The position numbers were made by a program, and so were the translations under genes. From positions 75,922,643 to 75,986,642 of the forward strand of contig OX377202.1 of assembly GCA_947396885.1 (NCBI GenBank): DNA of 64,000 nt, written 5' to 3'. Below, piece by piece: positions 38,601-47,265 of the stretch. A model generated the notes under the pieces. The model did not search any database. It worked only from the letters and a program-made list of their open reading frames with translations, and had not been told where the DNA came from. Positions within the stretch are counted from its first letter, which is position 1. Every line of letters begins with the position of its first letter. This DNA is from Heligmosomoides polygyrus polygyrus. Lineage: Eukaryota; Nematoda; Chromadorea; Rhabditida; Heligmosomidae.

Positions 38601-40185
38601 CCGCGACCGGCCGCCGACCAACCAGCGGCCGTCTTCGACGTCGACTGACCGCGGTGTCGTCGTCTTCGAGGACTGCCACGTGGGCGCAACCCAGGCCGCA
38701 CGCGGCGTAGCGTCGGAGGATGAGTGGCGACATTTGCCCTGTGCAATGACTTGCGGTGGCCAGTCAAGAGACAAGTCAGTGTTTTGTCCTTCCCTGGCAG
38801 TTCGGGTTAAAAATTCACCGACCCTTATAGGATGGAAGGCTTGGCTTGTCTGGGTGGGAATTCTGAACCGAAAACCTGAGTCGGGTGTACGCGGTAGACA
38901 GCACCTTCGACCGCGCTATCACGCTCCTAAACTAGCAGTAGCAGTTTTCTAAAAACTCATCACTAAATTGTTGAGAAAAGACACTTTAAACGAAAGATGT
39001 AGAGCCTTGAAGCTATGGAAGACCAACCAAGGACAATAAGGAGACTTACCTAGCTTAAGCGTGCGATATAGAGCTTCTACAGGTATATTGACAACTGCAA
39101 CCTCAGAGTTCTTCATTTAGTAGAAAAGGAAGAACGTTTTTCAAAATGTGACTAGTAGTGAGTAGGATTTACTAGGAGTTGCCAGGTGTTATTGACGTAA
39201 AAGGGTTTGCAAAAAGGGTTAGAAAAGAATTAGCTTTCTGATGCCATCGCGAAGCTTATAGGTTCTGATTTATTGCTAGAAAACGTGTACTGCTCTGTTT
39301 TTCATAGGGAGCCCCTACCCATACGAGTGGCAATCGCAAATAATGCGTCTTTAAATTCATCTGTACAAGAGCTTTAGAACTTAAGTGTAAAAGTTATACA
39401 TATTTTACTCTGTTAGATCGATCATGTCGCCTTCACAGCGTTATTTTACTGATTTCTTAAAAAAATTTCGGAGAGGAAATCTCACCGTGTACAAAGGGAT
39501 GTCAAAATTATAATTCGAAAGTTGACTACATCTAACTGCTCAATTGGAGTCCTAGGAACGAGTTTTATTAGAGAATGCACGCCAAATTGGACAGTTTCCA
39601 GATTTTTTGAAAAGATATATCCCAACAGAAATTATGATATTTTGAATTTAGAAGCCATGAGCGGCGGAAACTTCCGGCCCGACCTAATATTGTTGGAGGT
39701 AATCAAAGAGAAATCTCTCAACGCTCTCTGAGGGTACAACTGACAAAAGGAAGGAAAACGGGACTTTTGCGGTCCTCTAGAAAATACGGCTGCTCTTTTT
39801 CTGTTTTCCAGACTTTTCGTCAGTTGTTAAGGGCAGGTTTCAAAAGTGTCGTGCGCTTCTTATCACTAACTCCATTAGCGCTCTTATCAGAGAACATGGA
39901 AGTGGATTCTGCGTGTTCCGTTGATGGAGTGGATTGCGTATGGTTGTTGTGTGCGGTGAGAAAACCCTCCGAAGGTTTGCGTTCCAGACCGAGTTCCTCG
40001 TCGGGCATACGGGCCACGGATGCCAGCAAGTGGTCTACGACCTGAAGAACAAGGTCTCGATTGCTTATGTGAGTAATGGACTGAAGACGGGCCTCTACGA
40101 TCTGTGCCGGACGTACAGTCGACTGCAGGACTCCATCTACGACATCGTCGAGGACCGGATTCGAGGCCAAAACGCGCTTAACTGA
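20681..40185 (+). CDS. Beta-lactamase-related LACT family protein
   Basis: Eight exons join in phase to 433 residues: 20681-20829, 28934-29057, 31255-31425, 31488-31713, 31852-31997, 32052-32201, 37455-37592 and 39988-40185. Residues 7-22 form a hydrophobic segment ([15 protein letters not shown]), a signal anchor or targeting sequence. The class C beta-lactamase / PBP fold is marked by STTK (Ser99 and Lys102, the SxxK nucleophile motif), GYHAYTFGW with Tyr188, and HTG (375-377) in place of KTG. The region [15 protein letters not shown] is typical of the animal LACT family. Biochemical function in nematodes is not established to my knowledge; serine hydrolase or peptidase activity is inferred from the motifs. 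The donor after exon 6 (GTTCGC) is unusual. Introns 1, 6 and 7 (8.1, 5.3 and 2.4 kb) are packed with transposons. I recall that C. elegans lact-3 is M28.6, next to snu-13 and nph-1; the paralogue assignment needs checking. Confidence 0.93.
21515..21652. repeat. Foldback MITE related to the GGCCGGATTCATCAA family
   Basis: Ends GGGCCAGATTCATCAACC and its near complement enclose arms of about 55 bases (CGCCCTTTAACGGTGAAAAT pairs with ATTTTCACCATTAAAGGGCG). The termini are shared with the 20081 element while the interior differs. Confidence 0.8.
21680..21904. repeat. MITE nested inside a MITE of the same family
   Basis: The outer copy starts with GCATTCATCAACGATTAAACG and ends with CGTTTAGTGGTTGATGAATCC. 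A second complete copy (about 21709-21873) lies inside it, between the two GAGCGGGG / CCCCGCTC motifs, with its own GGATTCATCAAC ends. The sequences of the two ends show that the inner copy inserted after the outer one. Confidence 0.75.
21905..22219. repeat. Third MITE copy with an internal foldback insertion
   Basis: The right end GTTGATGACTCCGGCCCC belongs to the same family as the neighbours; the left end abuts the 21680 element and appears truncated. Inside, 21990-22162 is a separate foldback with 15-base ends ATACCATCGCTCACC and complement. Its interior contains repeated TAATGATAAGCTCCCATATCG motifs in both orientations. Confidence 0.65.
22786..24059 (+). mobile_element. Mariner element 1, inactive
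   Basis: This 1274-base element has perfect 30-base terminal inverted repeats starting TTAGGTTGGTGCATAAGTTC and flanking TA dinucleotides (22784-22785 and 24060-24061). The transposase is on the plus strand from ATG 22955, with an N-terminal helix-turn-helix region, the WVPHDL linker motif and the DD34D residues in [14 protein letters not shown] and APSDYLLF. It is broken by a TAG in place of the Trp codon at about 23468 and by a frameshift between 23710 and 23735. It lies in intron 1 of the LACT gene, in sense orientation. A 30-base tandem duplication (CCCCATAACCCTATGTTTCG) lies just upstream at about 22680-22737. Confidence 0.95.
24956..25856 (+). mobile_element. Mariner element 2, internally deleted
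   Basis: Ends TTAGGTTGTCCGCAAAGTTC (left) and a few-mismatch complement (right) define a 901-base copy in intron 1 of the LACT gene. Coding remnants on the plus strand include [27 protein letters not shown] and, in other frames, [22 protein letters not shown] text near 25580. The N-terminal DNA-binding half is deleted and several frameshifts are present. Its TIRs differ from those of element 1, so it is another mariner subfamily. Confidence 0.85.
26395..26530 (-). repeat. tRNA-derived SINE, partial and diverged
   Basis: CTTCCCAGACAAGT and CGACCCCGGAGG followed by CAGGCTTGGTTGACTTC match the body of the SINE family in minus orientation. The match is weaker toward the tRNA head (to about 26530). 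Confidence 0.55.
27091..27165 (+). tRNA. tRNA-like sequence, probably a pseudogene or SINE head
   Basis: The 75-base stretch folds as a cloverleaf. A 7-bp acceptor stem (GCGCCGG with CTGGCGC, one G-T pair) is followed by a weak 4-bp D stem with an 11-base loop, a 5-bp anticodon stem with one mismatch, and a T arm with the TTCGAGC loop and one mismatch. The loop CCGGTTA lacks U33, and the formal anticodon would be GGT. Box A (TGGTGTAATGG) and box B (CGTTCGAGCCC) are recognisable, and TTTT follows at 27171. The defects argue for a pseudogene. It lies in intron 1 of the LACT gene. Confidence 0.5.
27647..28525 (-). mobile_element. Mariner element 3, deletion derivative
   Basis: TIRs TTAGGCTGTCCAGAAACTAT (left) and diverged complement (right) are flanked by TA on both sides; length is 879 bases. 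On the minus strand the transposase remnant covers only the catalytic part: [36 protein letters not shown] and LPPSDFHLF, with frameshifts. The DNA-binding half is missing. It sits in intron 1 of the LACT gene, antisense to it. Confidence 0.9.
30755..30894. repeat. Foldback MITE, GGGGCCGGATTCATCAA family
   Basis: Ends GGCCCGGTCTCATCAGTGAC and near complement (TTGTTGATGAGCCCAGCCCC). The interior shares GCGGGTATAAGGGGTAGAGA with the copy at 20081. It lies in LACT intron 2. A half-copy end (GTGAATCCCGCCCC) is visible at about 30082-30096. Confidence 0.75.
31008..31145 (-). repeat. tRNA-derived SINE, internally deleted
   Basis: The tail-side motif AAAGGATAAAGAAAGGCGTT is joined directly to CGACCCCGGAGGGATGGAAG and the head (GGAAATCCGGACC, CGACAGCCGGCGCC). 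The middle of the family consensus is missing. The copy lies 110 bases upstream of LACT exon 3. Confidence 0.7.
32821..34073 (-). mobile_element. Mariner element 4, degenerate
   Basis: Ends TTAGGTTGAGTCATACGTTT (left) and near complement (right, ending at 34073) with TA on both sides give a 1253-base element in LACT intron 6. The minus strand has transposase traces such as [20 protein letters not shown] and [11 protein letters not shown] in a frame with stops. This is the third-Asp region and C-terminus. The rest is too decayed to read reliably. Confidence 0.8.
34428..34692 (+). repeat. tRNA-derived SINE, near full length
   Basis: The head has box-A-like TGTAGCGCAGTCGGAAGAGG and box-B-like TTGGTTCGGTTTCCCGCGC about 50 bases apart, as in a tRNA. 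The body GCCAACCAATGCTTCCATCC and CCGCAAGTCATTGTGTGGCC follows, and the end is CATCCCAAAGGGATAGAGTA. It is the clearest copy of the family for showing tRNA ancestry. It lies in LACT intron 6. Confidence 0.8.
35076..36269 (-). mobile_element. Mariner element 5, degenerate
   Basis: The right end (complement TTAAGGTGTAGCATAAGTTC) is followed by TA. The left end is strongly diverged (near 35076-35105), so that boundary is approximate. Minus-strand frames show transposase text: [47 protein letters not shown], with the C-terminal part scrambled by frameshifts. It lies in LACT intron 6, 1 kb beyond mariner element 4. Confidence 0.75.
37715..37805 (-). repeat. tRNA-derived SINE, tail fragment
   Basis: AAAGGGATAAAAGATGGAGC and CACGCATTCTACTTCTACGG match the tail half of the family. 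The head is absent. The copy lies just after LACT exon 7. Confidence 0.65.
38738..38930 (-). repeat. tRNA-derived SINE, head-side copy
   Basis: GCAATGACTTGCGGTGGCCA, GGATGGAAGGCTTGGCTTGT and a diverged tRNA head (to about 38930) match the family. The tail is missing. The copy lies in LACT intron 7. Confidence 0.65.
39522..39731 (+). other. Unassigned open frame in LACT intron 7
   Basis: A 69-codon frame reads as protein-like text ([16 protein letters not shown], then [20 protein letters not shown], then [14 protein letters not shown]). It could be a fragment of a separate gene or of a transposon-borne ORF. Block GTSFI faintly resembles the first block of SGNH hydrolases, which I do not regard as sufficient for a call. 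It is not part of the LACT protein, whose exons 7 and 8 join directly in phase. Confidence 0.25.
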
Positions 40186-42489
40186 CCGTCTGGTCGGCTT
40201 ATTAATCGAGCATAGAATAATGTATATACGTGTAAGAAGTTGTGACGATTCACTGTGCGCATTTGTATTTCTTGGTCATTTGTTGTGTTGTCAAACAACT
40301 AATCATTGAAGCTGATGACGGTCGAGTGATCAGAACGTGTTCTGCCTCTAGGCGCTCTTCGTTTTCGTGCATTTACTGGTAACCTACTGACGTGCAATTT
40401 GAAAAGAGCGAGCAGAGTAAAAATTCTATCGAGGGCGTGCAAGTTATGCACCACTGGTGTGGATGTTGTTAAAGTCAATGTTTTAAAGCTTTTTTTAAAG
40501 TTTGCTGTTGTTACCTACAGTGCAATCTGAAACAGCGTTCACGATGTCACGGCATTTATCTGATGAAATTTCGTTTGCTGAGCAGCCGCATCAGTTGATC
40601 AGTCGGGGAATTCCGAGATTGTGCGATGAACTTTTGTCATGTTTCTGCATGCAAAACAAGGACTTGCAGAGCGATTCATTCCTTTGAAGAGAGAGGCTCC
40701 GATCCAGTATCTCTTGAGGGCGAGCGCATATTGAGGAGGGTCGGCAGGCATTCTGGCAGAATACAACTGCAGTTGGGCCTCCTTTCCTTGAGCAGATCCT
40801 TAGCAGGAAGCTTCATAGGTATCCCACTTCATTGGTGGGTCGAGATGGTCTTTGCGGCATGCACATAACCCCATCTTCGAAGTTACATTGAGAATAGTTG
40901 AGGTCGAGATTTTTCAGTAACTTTTTAGCACTGATGATGAGTGAGGGCAAACAGAAAACCACAGTAATTTAGTGGCACACGCGCTGCAAGTGGCAGTAAT
41001 CCATCAGAGCGGCTTAATTTAAAGTAGTAAAAAAGCACTGATGGTGAGGCATATCCTTCACTCTGAACAAAGCTTGAGGGTGGCTTTTCCTCACTACAGA
41101 TGGTGAGGTCAGTTCTTAATTCAGGCTAAATCGGCGCTTCGTTGGAATGCGAGCCGGTTGAAACGATACTGACATTTCGGTTCCAAATGCTTTCGCAATG
41201 CATATCTCCATTTCTCTCCATTTTAGTAGGGAGTGATGATGTCCGCACTCGATAAACTGTAGTCTGAAGACTGTCTTTGAAGCCAATTGCGATCTGAACT
41301 CATTCCCACAAATCTTTTGAATCCTTTGTAGATTTCGTGCCCTTTTCGGGCTTCGGCTGATCAACATTGCACTTCATCATCTTGTCGACTGGTGGTTCAC
41401 AGCTCGACCTTATTCTTAGGGCTTTTCTAAATAAGTGTTTAGCATAAATAGCACATTCTCTCCGAGCGCTTGTTAGATTGACTTAGAAAGTATTTTAGAA
41501 CGGTGGCAAGTCTTGGGGTCATTCCCTAAGAAGTGTTGAAATCTGTTACTGAACTACATATTGAAAACAAGCTCTTTATTCTTCAAACCAAGCTTAATGT
41601 ACATTCAGACAACTTACATTCCGAGAAGACGTGGACTCTAGCGTGCGCTCTAAATGGGGGTTCAAGGATTCAGCTAACCAACCCTTCCTGATTTCGAGAT
41701 GGGTGAGTTGATGCAAGGGCTCTATGGAACAAAACACTGATTAGTTCAATTCACTTTTTAAAGCCTTAAGTGGCTGGTGGTTGTAAGCCCTCACAACGAT
41801 ATTTTCAAAGCTCCTGATTAGTTCATCTACCATCCAGTGCAAGTGGTGTGTGGGTTCCTTTTCACCACTGTCCGCAGGCCTATCGAGGTGAGCAGCGACT
41901 GTTTAGAAGATGGGCGTCAGAGGGAGAGCTTTCTACCCGCCACCGTTGCTAGGCAACAGTGCGCAGGAACTGCGTGACCTGGTCAGCTGCACCTGCTTCT
42001 GCCATGTGAATGGGAGTCTGCGAAACCGAGCTTGCAGTTAGCGACAGCTCCACACTCGCACCAGCCCGATGAGCCTTTTCAACCGGATTCTCTCCATAGG
42101 AGATGTACTGTCCAGACTCCCGCAGCTTGATGCCCAAGTGAGTTTTACCAGTACGGTTGGTACCACTAACACAGCAGTTTTCACGCATCTTTGAACTGTC
42201 ATTTATGTGCATGAGCTGCACCGAATTGGTCTTTTTTTCGAAATCTCCGCCACGTAATGATCACGTAGGCTCTCTGCTATGACAAAAAAGTAGGGGAGTT
42301 CTAACCTGTGGTAAGCCGTGTGCACCTAGTATGTGCGCCTAGTGCACCTAGGGATTAGCACGAAACCAGAAAGCATAATCGAGAATGTCATAAGATCGTC
42401 GTGGTAATGCATTTAAGATTATTTAGCAGCTCCATTCAGCATGTCATGACTACATTTATAAAAGGGATTGTTGCATAACATTTTTGGCA
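40186..42489. other. Intergenic stretch 3' of the LACT gene
   Basis: No supported exon. A minus-strand frame of 90 codons (42221-41949) has plausible protein composition (GTNRTGKTHLGIKLRESG) but no recognised family and no clear splice partners. A CCTAGTGCACCTAGG-type palindromic run occurs near 42330-42352. Confidence 0.35.
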
Positions 42490-43615
42490 ATGCACGTTTA
42501 TGGAAAGGAACCAGCGTCGGTCGCCGGCTCCGCCAGCGCCGACGCTGGAGTGTGCGGGCCACGCCAGGCTAGCCGGCGAAGCCGCCCGGGCGAGCCGGCT
42601 CCGCCGGCGTCGGGTATGGTGGGCCACGCTAGGGACGTAGCCGAAACCTGGTTACGGATGCTTCCTCACCCAGCGTCGGTCGCAGGCTCCGCCGGCAACC
42701 AACGCTGGAGTGTGCGGGCCACGGCAGGCTAGCCGGCTTCGCCGGCATCGCATCCGCGGGCCACCCGGGCGAGCCGGCTCCGCCGGCGTCGGGTATGGTG
42801 GGCCACGCTAGGGACGTAGCCGAAACCTAGCTACGGATGCTTCCTCACCCAGCGTCGGTCGCCGGCTCCGCCGGCGCCGACGCTGAAGTGTGCGGGCCAC
42901 GCCAGGCTAGCCGGCTTCGCCGGCATCGCATCCGCGGGCCACCCGGGCGAGCCGGCTCCGCCGGCGTCGGGTATGGTGGGCCACGCTAGGGACGTAGCCG
43001 AAACCTAGCTACGGATGCTTCCTCACCCAGCGTCGGTCGCCGGCTCCGCCGGCGCCGACGCTGAAGTGTGCGGGCCACGCCAGGCTAGCCGGCTTCGCCG
43101 GCATCGCATCCGCGGGCCGCCCGGGCGAGCCGGCTCCGCCGACGTCGGGTATGGTGGGCCACGCTAGGGACGTAGCCGAAACCTAGCTACGGATGCTTCC
43201 TCACCCAGCGTCGGTCGCCGGCTCCGCCGGCGCCGACGCTGAAGTGTGCGGGCCACGCCAGGCTAGCCGGCTTCGCCGGCATCGCATCCGCGGGCCGCCC
43301 GGGCGAGCCGGCTCCGCCGGCGTCGGGTATGGTGGGCCACGCTAGGGACGTAGCCGAAACCTAGCTACGGATGCTTCCTCACCCAGCGTCGGTCGCCGGC
43401 TCCGCCGGCGCCGACGCTGAAGTGTGCGGGCCACGCCAGGCTAGCCGGCTTCGCCGGCATCGCATCCGCGGGCCACGCCGGGCTAGCCGACTCCGCCGGC
43501 GTCGGGTATGGCGGGCCACGCGAGGGACGTAGCCAAACCTAGCTACGGATGCTTCCTCACCCAGCGTTGGTTGCCGGCTCCGCCGGCAACCAACGCTGGG
43601 TAAGGAAGCATCCGT
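42490..43615. repeat. GC-rich 178-bp tandem satellite, about six units
   Basis: The marker CTTCCTCACCCAGCG recurs at about 42661, 42840, 43018, 43196, 43374 and 43552, a period of 178-179 bases. Each unit contains the palindrome-rich segments GTCGCCGGCTCCGCCGGCG and GCTAGCCGGCTTCGCCGGC, and the constant GTATGGTGGGCCACGCTAGG. The array is far richer in GC than its surroundings. It ends in an inverted copy (CAACGCTGGGTAAGGAAGCA, about 43588-43612), so the right edge is itself a long hairpin. Long open frames across it are by-products of the repeat period and composition. Confidence 0.9.
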
Positions 43616-44229
43616 AGCGTCGAGCGCGTTGAAACTTGCGCCTACTCCAGACTGATTCCTAGCTTGGTACCACTCACTCATTATAGCACGCAGAAGAATG
43701 TTCTCAGCACTCCTTCTTCATCTAGCGTTGAATTCACAGCCTATTGGAGCTTGTCAAGCCTAAAGAAATGTCTGACACTTCTGTCCAGTCGTCGTGCTTC
43801 GAGCCGCTAGGTGTGGCAAGGTTACTTCATTAGCCACTAATTTTGAGGGAACGTACGGGAAGAATTATTCCGAGAGCCTAGTGTAGACGAAAACTGGGGT
43901 GGGACGGGAACTTGGTTTCCGCTGTTGACGAACCACTACAGACAATGACTTATGCCTCCCTCCTTTATATATGGTGCGATTTTGTGTCTCTGATTTCTCT
44001 ACCTCCAATGTGTCAGATAGAAATCGTGGTCGGTTCGGTTTGAGGGAAAACCGATAGCTCCACTCAAATGATCGATAATATCGATCGATATCGACTGCCT
44101 GATCAAAACGCCCAATCTACTATGGAACGCTTCCGTCGGCCAATATAATCAGGCAACTCCAATCCCGATCGGTTAGGTCTGAGAGAAAACCGATAGCACC
44201 ACTGGTTATTTGATTGACAGCGTAAACGC

Positions 44230-44900
44230 CTCTCAATTGAATCACCAAAGTGGGGGTATGTGTGCTCCTCACTGTTGTATTTGTTGTTCAGCTTCTGCTA
44301 TCAATCGAATAAAAATCGCTCAGTCGAAATAACTTCGAATGGGAGAATCTTACAGCCCGCAGCTAAGAAGCAAACATATAGCGCATTAAAAGATGAGATC
44401 GCGCCATGCACTCCAAAAATGCCACCTAACTGATCCACCAAAAGTGGGGATATGTGTGTTCCTCACTGTTATATTTGTTGTTAAACTTACGCTATCAATA
44501 AATATCGTAACCTCTTAGAGGGAGGCCCAAGCGATAAATAGGAATCATGAGTGGGGGGGGGGGGGGGGAGAAACTGTTGCATGCGCTCGACACAACGAGC
44601 TTCGAATGGGAGAATCTTATTTACAGCCTATGAGCAAGCACATAGCGCAATTAGTGTAAAAGCCACTTAATCACAAAGGTGAGATATGCATGTTCCTCAC
44701 CGTTGTGTTTGTTGTCCAACTTCTGCTATCTCACGAATAAAAATCCAACAGCTTGGATGGGTGTAGAAAGTAGGACGTTTTTGTGGGCGGGAAAAACTGA
44801 TGGGCTCAATCCAACCAACTTAGAATGGGAGAATCTTACTTACAGCCTACAGAATCAGGCGCAAAACGGCTCGAGTGGACAGGGCTCATCGTGTTAAGTG
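44230..44900. repeat. Second tandem array, three diverged units of about 200-230 bp
   Basis: The motif TGTGTGCTCCTCACTGTTGT with TTTGTTGTTCAGCTTCTGCT (44259) recurs diverged at about 44453 and 44690. Each copy is followed by AATGGGAGAATCTTA (44338, 44605 and 44825). A 16-base G tract lies at about 44553. Diverged single copies of the same family occur near 50090-50240 and 56390-56520 within nph-1 introns. Confidence 0.65.
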
Positions 44901-45633
44901 GTTGTCAGCCTCTTTAAGAAGCACATGAGTGGATATAAGTGGTACAACTAGCAGTGGGGATCAAATAGGCTGGGGCGGGAGGCCCACGATATAGGAACGC
45001 CCAATCCGTCGTTTTGTGTTGTATGAATTTCAAAATTATCAGCAGCACTGGTGGGTTCTAGCCCTATGGTGAACCGAGTTAGTTCACTTCTGCTGTGAAT
45101 GGGCATACATGTGCCTTCCTACCAAGGGACATACTCTAACGTGTAGAGCGAGGAGCACTAGAATAGGGCCGCAAATTCTCACCACAACACTGACGTCAGC
45201 TTAAAAGGCTCTCGAAGAGAAACAAAGTGAAACGGTGACAAAGGCAGTAACGAAGAGCGGCAGTATGGATTAACACAGCAGGAGCTGTTCTTAGAAAAGT
45301 GAAGGCGGAAGCTCGTACACATCAGAAGGTTATGCCCGAACACAGAGAAGGTAGCAAGAACAGTAATGAGCAGTGACCTCGGCCATACACACAGGCGGCA
45401 GAGTCGTACCCTGCGGTAACACAACTGTAGCAGCACCTGATTGCAAGCACTAATTGACCGGTAACAAGGACAGGAGCCTTCAAGGGGGTCAGTTCGAAGC
45501 AGTAGTCACCCAACACGTGCGCGGGCAGAGCCGCGGCGCCGGCCTATTTCGCAACGGCTCGCGTGTTCTCCTCGGCCGCGGCGATTGCTCACCTCCCTGC
45601 GCTTCCCTTCGGAGAGAGAAGTCGAGAACCTGC

Positions 45634-45655
45634 CCCAAACTTGGGTGATTAAACC
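45634..45655 (-). other. SL1-like 22-mer
   Basis: Read on the minus strand the sequence matches the canonical 22-base nematode SL1 leader at 20 of 22 positions (it begins GGTTTAATCACCCAAGTTT). The bases that follow (GGGCAGG) do not form the GT donor of an SL RNA, and no Sm-site-like AATTTTTGG is seen downstream. It is therefore not a functional SL1 RNA gene. A decayed SL RNA copy or the 5' end of a retrocopied trans-spliced mRNA are the likely origins. Confidence 0.55.
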
Positions 45656-46684
45656 ATCGAGCCCGCGGAGTTTACGAAGTTTCCCACGGTCACGTTGAGA
45701 CAAAAAAACCCTCCTCTATTATATATGGTGGGATTGAGAAATACCATTTAAATGGCAGGTTCGGTGGGGGTGATGTTGAATGCGAAAACTTGTGTAGATG
45801 GGAGTGTTCAAATTTCACCACTTCCCTCCTGACCTCTAATTGCAAATGGTTATAACCTCGTTCGTTTCCAACCATTTCAGTTAGGGTAAAACTTTTGCAT
45901 TTGGCGTATTGCTGTCAATAAAGCTGTCCAGTAAAGTCTCCAAGTTGTAAACGATTGGGCAGTACTCATCAATTGTCAGAATCCATTTTTGCGTTCCTCT
46001 TCTATTATGGTATATGGTGAGAATTCTCCTCTAAAAGCATACCAAGAACCCGAAAACATAACGGGTTCACACAAAACCGAAAATAACTTTCAAAATCTTA
46101 GAACTTTTGTGCGGATGAATATAATGGTATTGTAACTGAAGTCGCCGCACCTAGGGTAGACATTTTTTATTTATCCAAGCAATGAAGATTTTCAGCAGCT
46201 TTTGTGCTTAGGCCTCAGCTCAACATATTCTGCTGTAATTTACTATCTTGATTACTGGGCTCCACTGTGAACGGTAACAGAAATAAATAAGAAAATGCCT
46301 AAGACGATTATTTGAATGGGACCTGGAACTTCGTGCTGGCTTCTGAGAACCGGTTTCTCCGCAAATGCTTCGAAAATGTTATGCTATTGGTCTGGAACGC
46401 AGCTTAGGCTCTGCTTTTTTCTCTATTTCTGTGTGATAGTCTAGTCTGAGAAAGGCTCTATCATTCGAAGGTTTTCTATCTCTAGTTCAAATTGTCTGTT
46501 CAATTTTCACTGATGGTTTTGAACAACGCTTTCCGCACCTAGCACCTTTATTTTGATTTCATTCCTACGGTCATCATATACATTTCGCACGTATTTAAGA
46601 CTTCATGTATTTCTCTACGTAGGAATACGAAAACCCCTTGTCGTGGAGCTAAAAACCTAAAGGATGGGAAAACATCAGGGCGCC

Positions 46685-46829
46685 TAAGGCCTATGTAATA
46701 CTTCGGCGACACTGCTGTCGGCGACATCGGCGACTGTGTTGCTTGGGCTGCTACGCACTGCGTAGCACCCGTTCAACAGTGCTGCCGCCGTCGCCGACAA
46801 CAGCGTCACCGAAGTATAACATAGGCCTA
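46685..46829. repeat. Foldback MITE, TAAGGCCTATGT ends
   Basis: TAAGGCCTATGTAATACTTC at the left pairs with GAAGTATAACATAGGCCTAA at the right; the arms continue through GGCGACACTGCTGTCGGCGA. It is 145 bases long. A central palindrome (GCTACGCACTGCGTAGC) completes the foldback. It lies about 440 bases upstream of the first placed nph-1 exon. Confidence 0.75.
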
Positions 46830-47265
46830 AACGGCGGGAACTATCGGTCCGATTTAATACAAAGTCGTCTTTGTATTCCTCAAAGGCCTACAGAATCCTT
46901 CAATCGAATTACTCTGTGTTTAGGGCTGCGTTTCGGAAACGCGTTCTACATCATCCACCATATCGTTCAGAAAACAATCCGGCTGACTGTCATATTTGCT
47001 GTTAACATTTTAGCGTGCGCGTTCTGTTCCTCAAGCGGTATTCGGAATTACTTCTACGACTCCAAAATCTCTGAATTCTATGCGGGGTAACATGCAGATG
47101 AGAAGGTATAATTGAGTCTAATGGTGAATATATTGTTTGATTTCCCGGTTAATGAAACGTTTTTGCTTGAAGCTCTGTAAAAAGATCGACACTAAATATT
47201 ACGGTATGCAATAGCTTCATCTCCTAGCAAGTTCACTGTACTCAAATCATTACCCAGAACTTTAG

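Larger units (their letters stand above)
44901..47265. other. Spacer upstream of the first placed nph-1 exon
   Basis: This interval should contain the first coding exon of nph-1, but I could not identify one with the required phase-0 donor. Noted instead: a segment related to the nested MITE of 13296 near 45042, an SL1-like 22-mer at 45634 and a MITE at 46685. Confidence 0.4.

Noticed and set aside
31255..40185. Beta-lactamase motifs as evidence of a recent bacterial transfer or antibiotic resistance gene
   Set aside because: The gene has eight exons in consistent phase and belongs to the animal LACT family, which shares the fold but is long established in nematodes.
42490..43615. Bacterial contamination as the source of the GC-rich block
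   Set aside because: The block is a tandem array of one short unit with nematode sequence on both sides and no bacterial genes.
43379..43681. 100-codon frame in the GC-rich satellite
   Set aside because: It follows the repeat period and composition and has no independent support.
45560..45655. Working SL1 RNA gene
   Set aside because: No GT donor after the leader and no Sm-binding site; the flanking sequence does not resemble an SL RNA.
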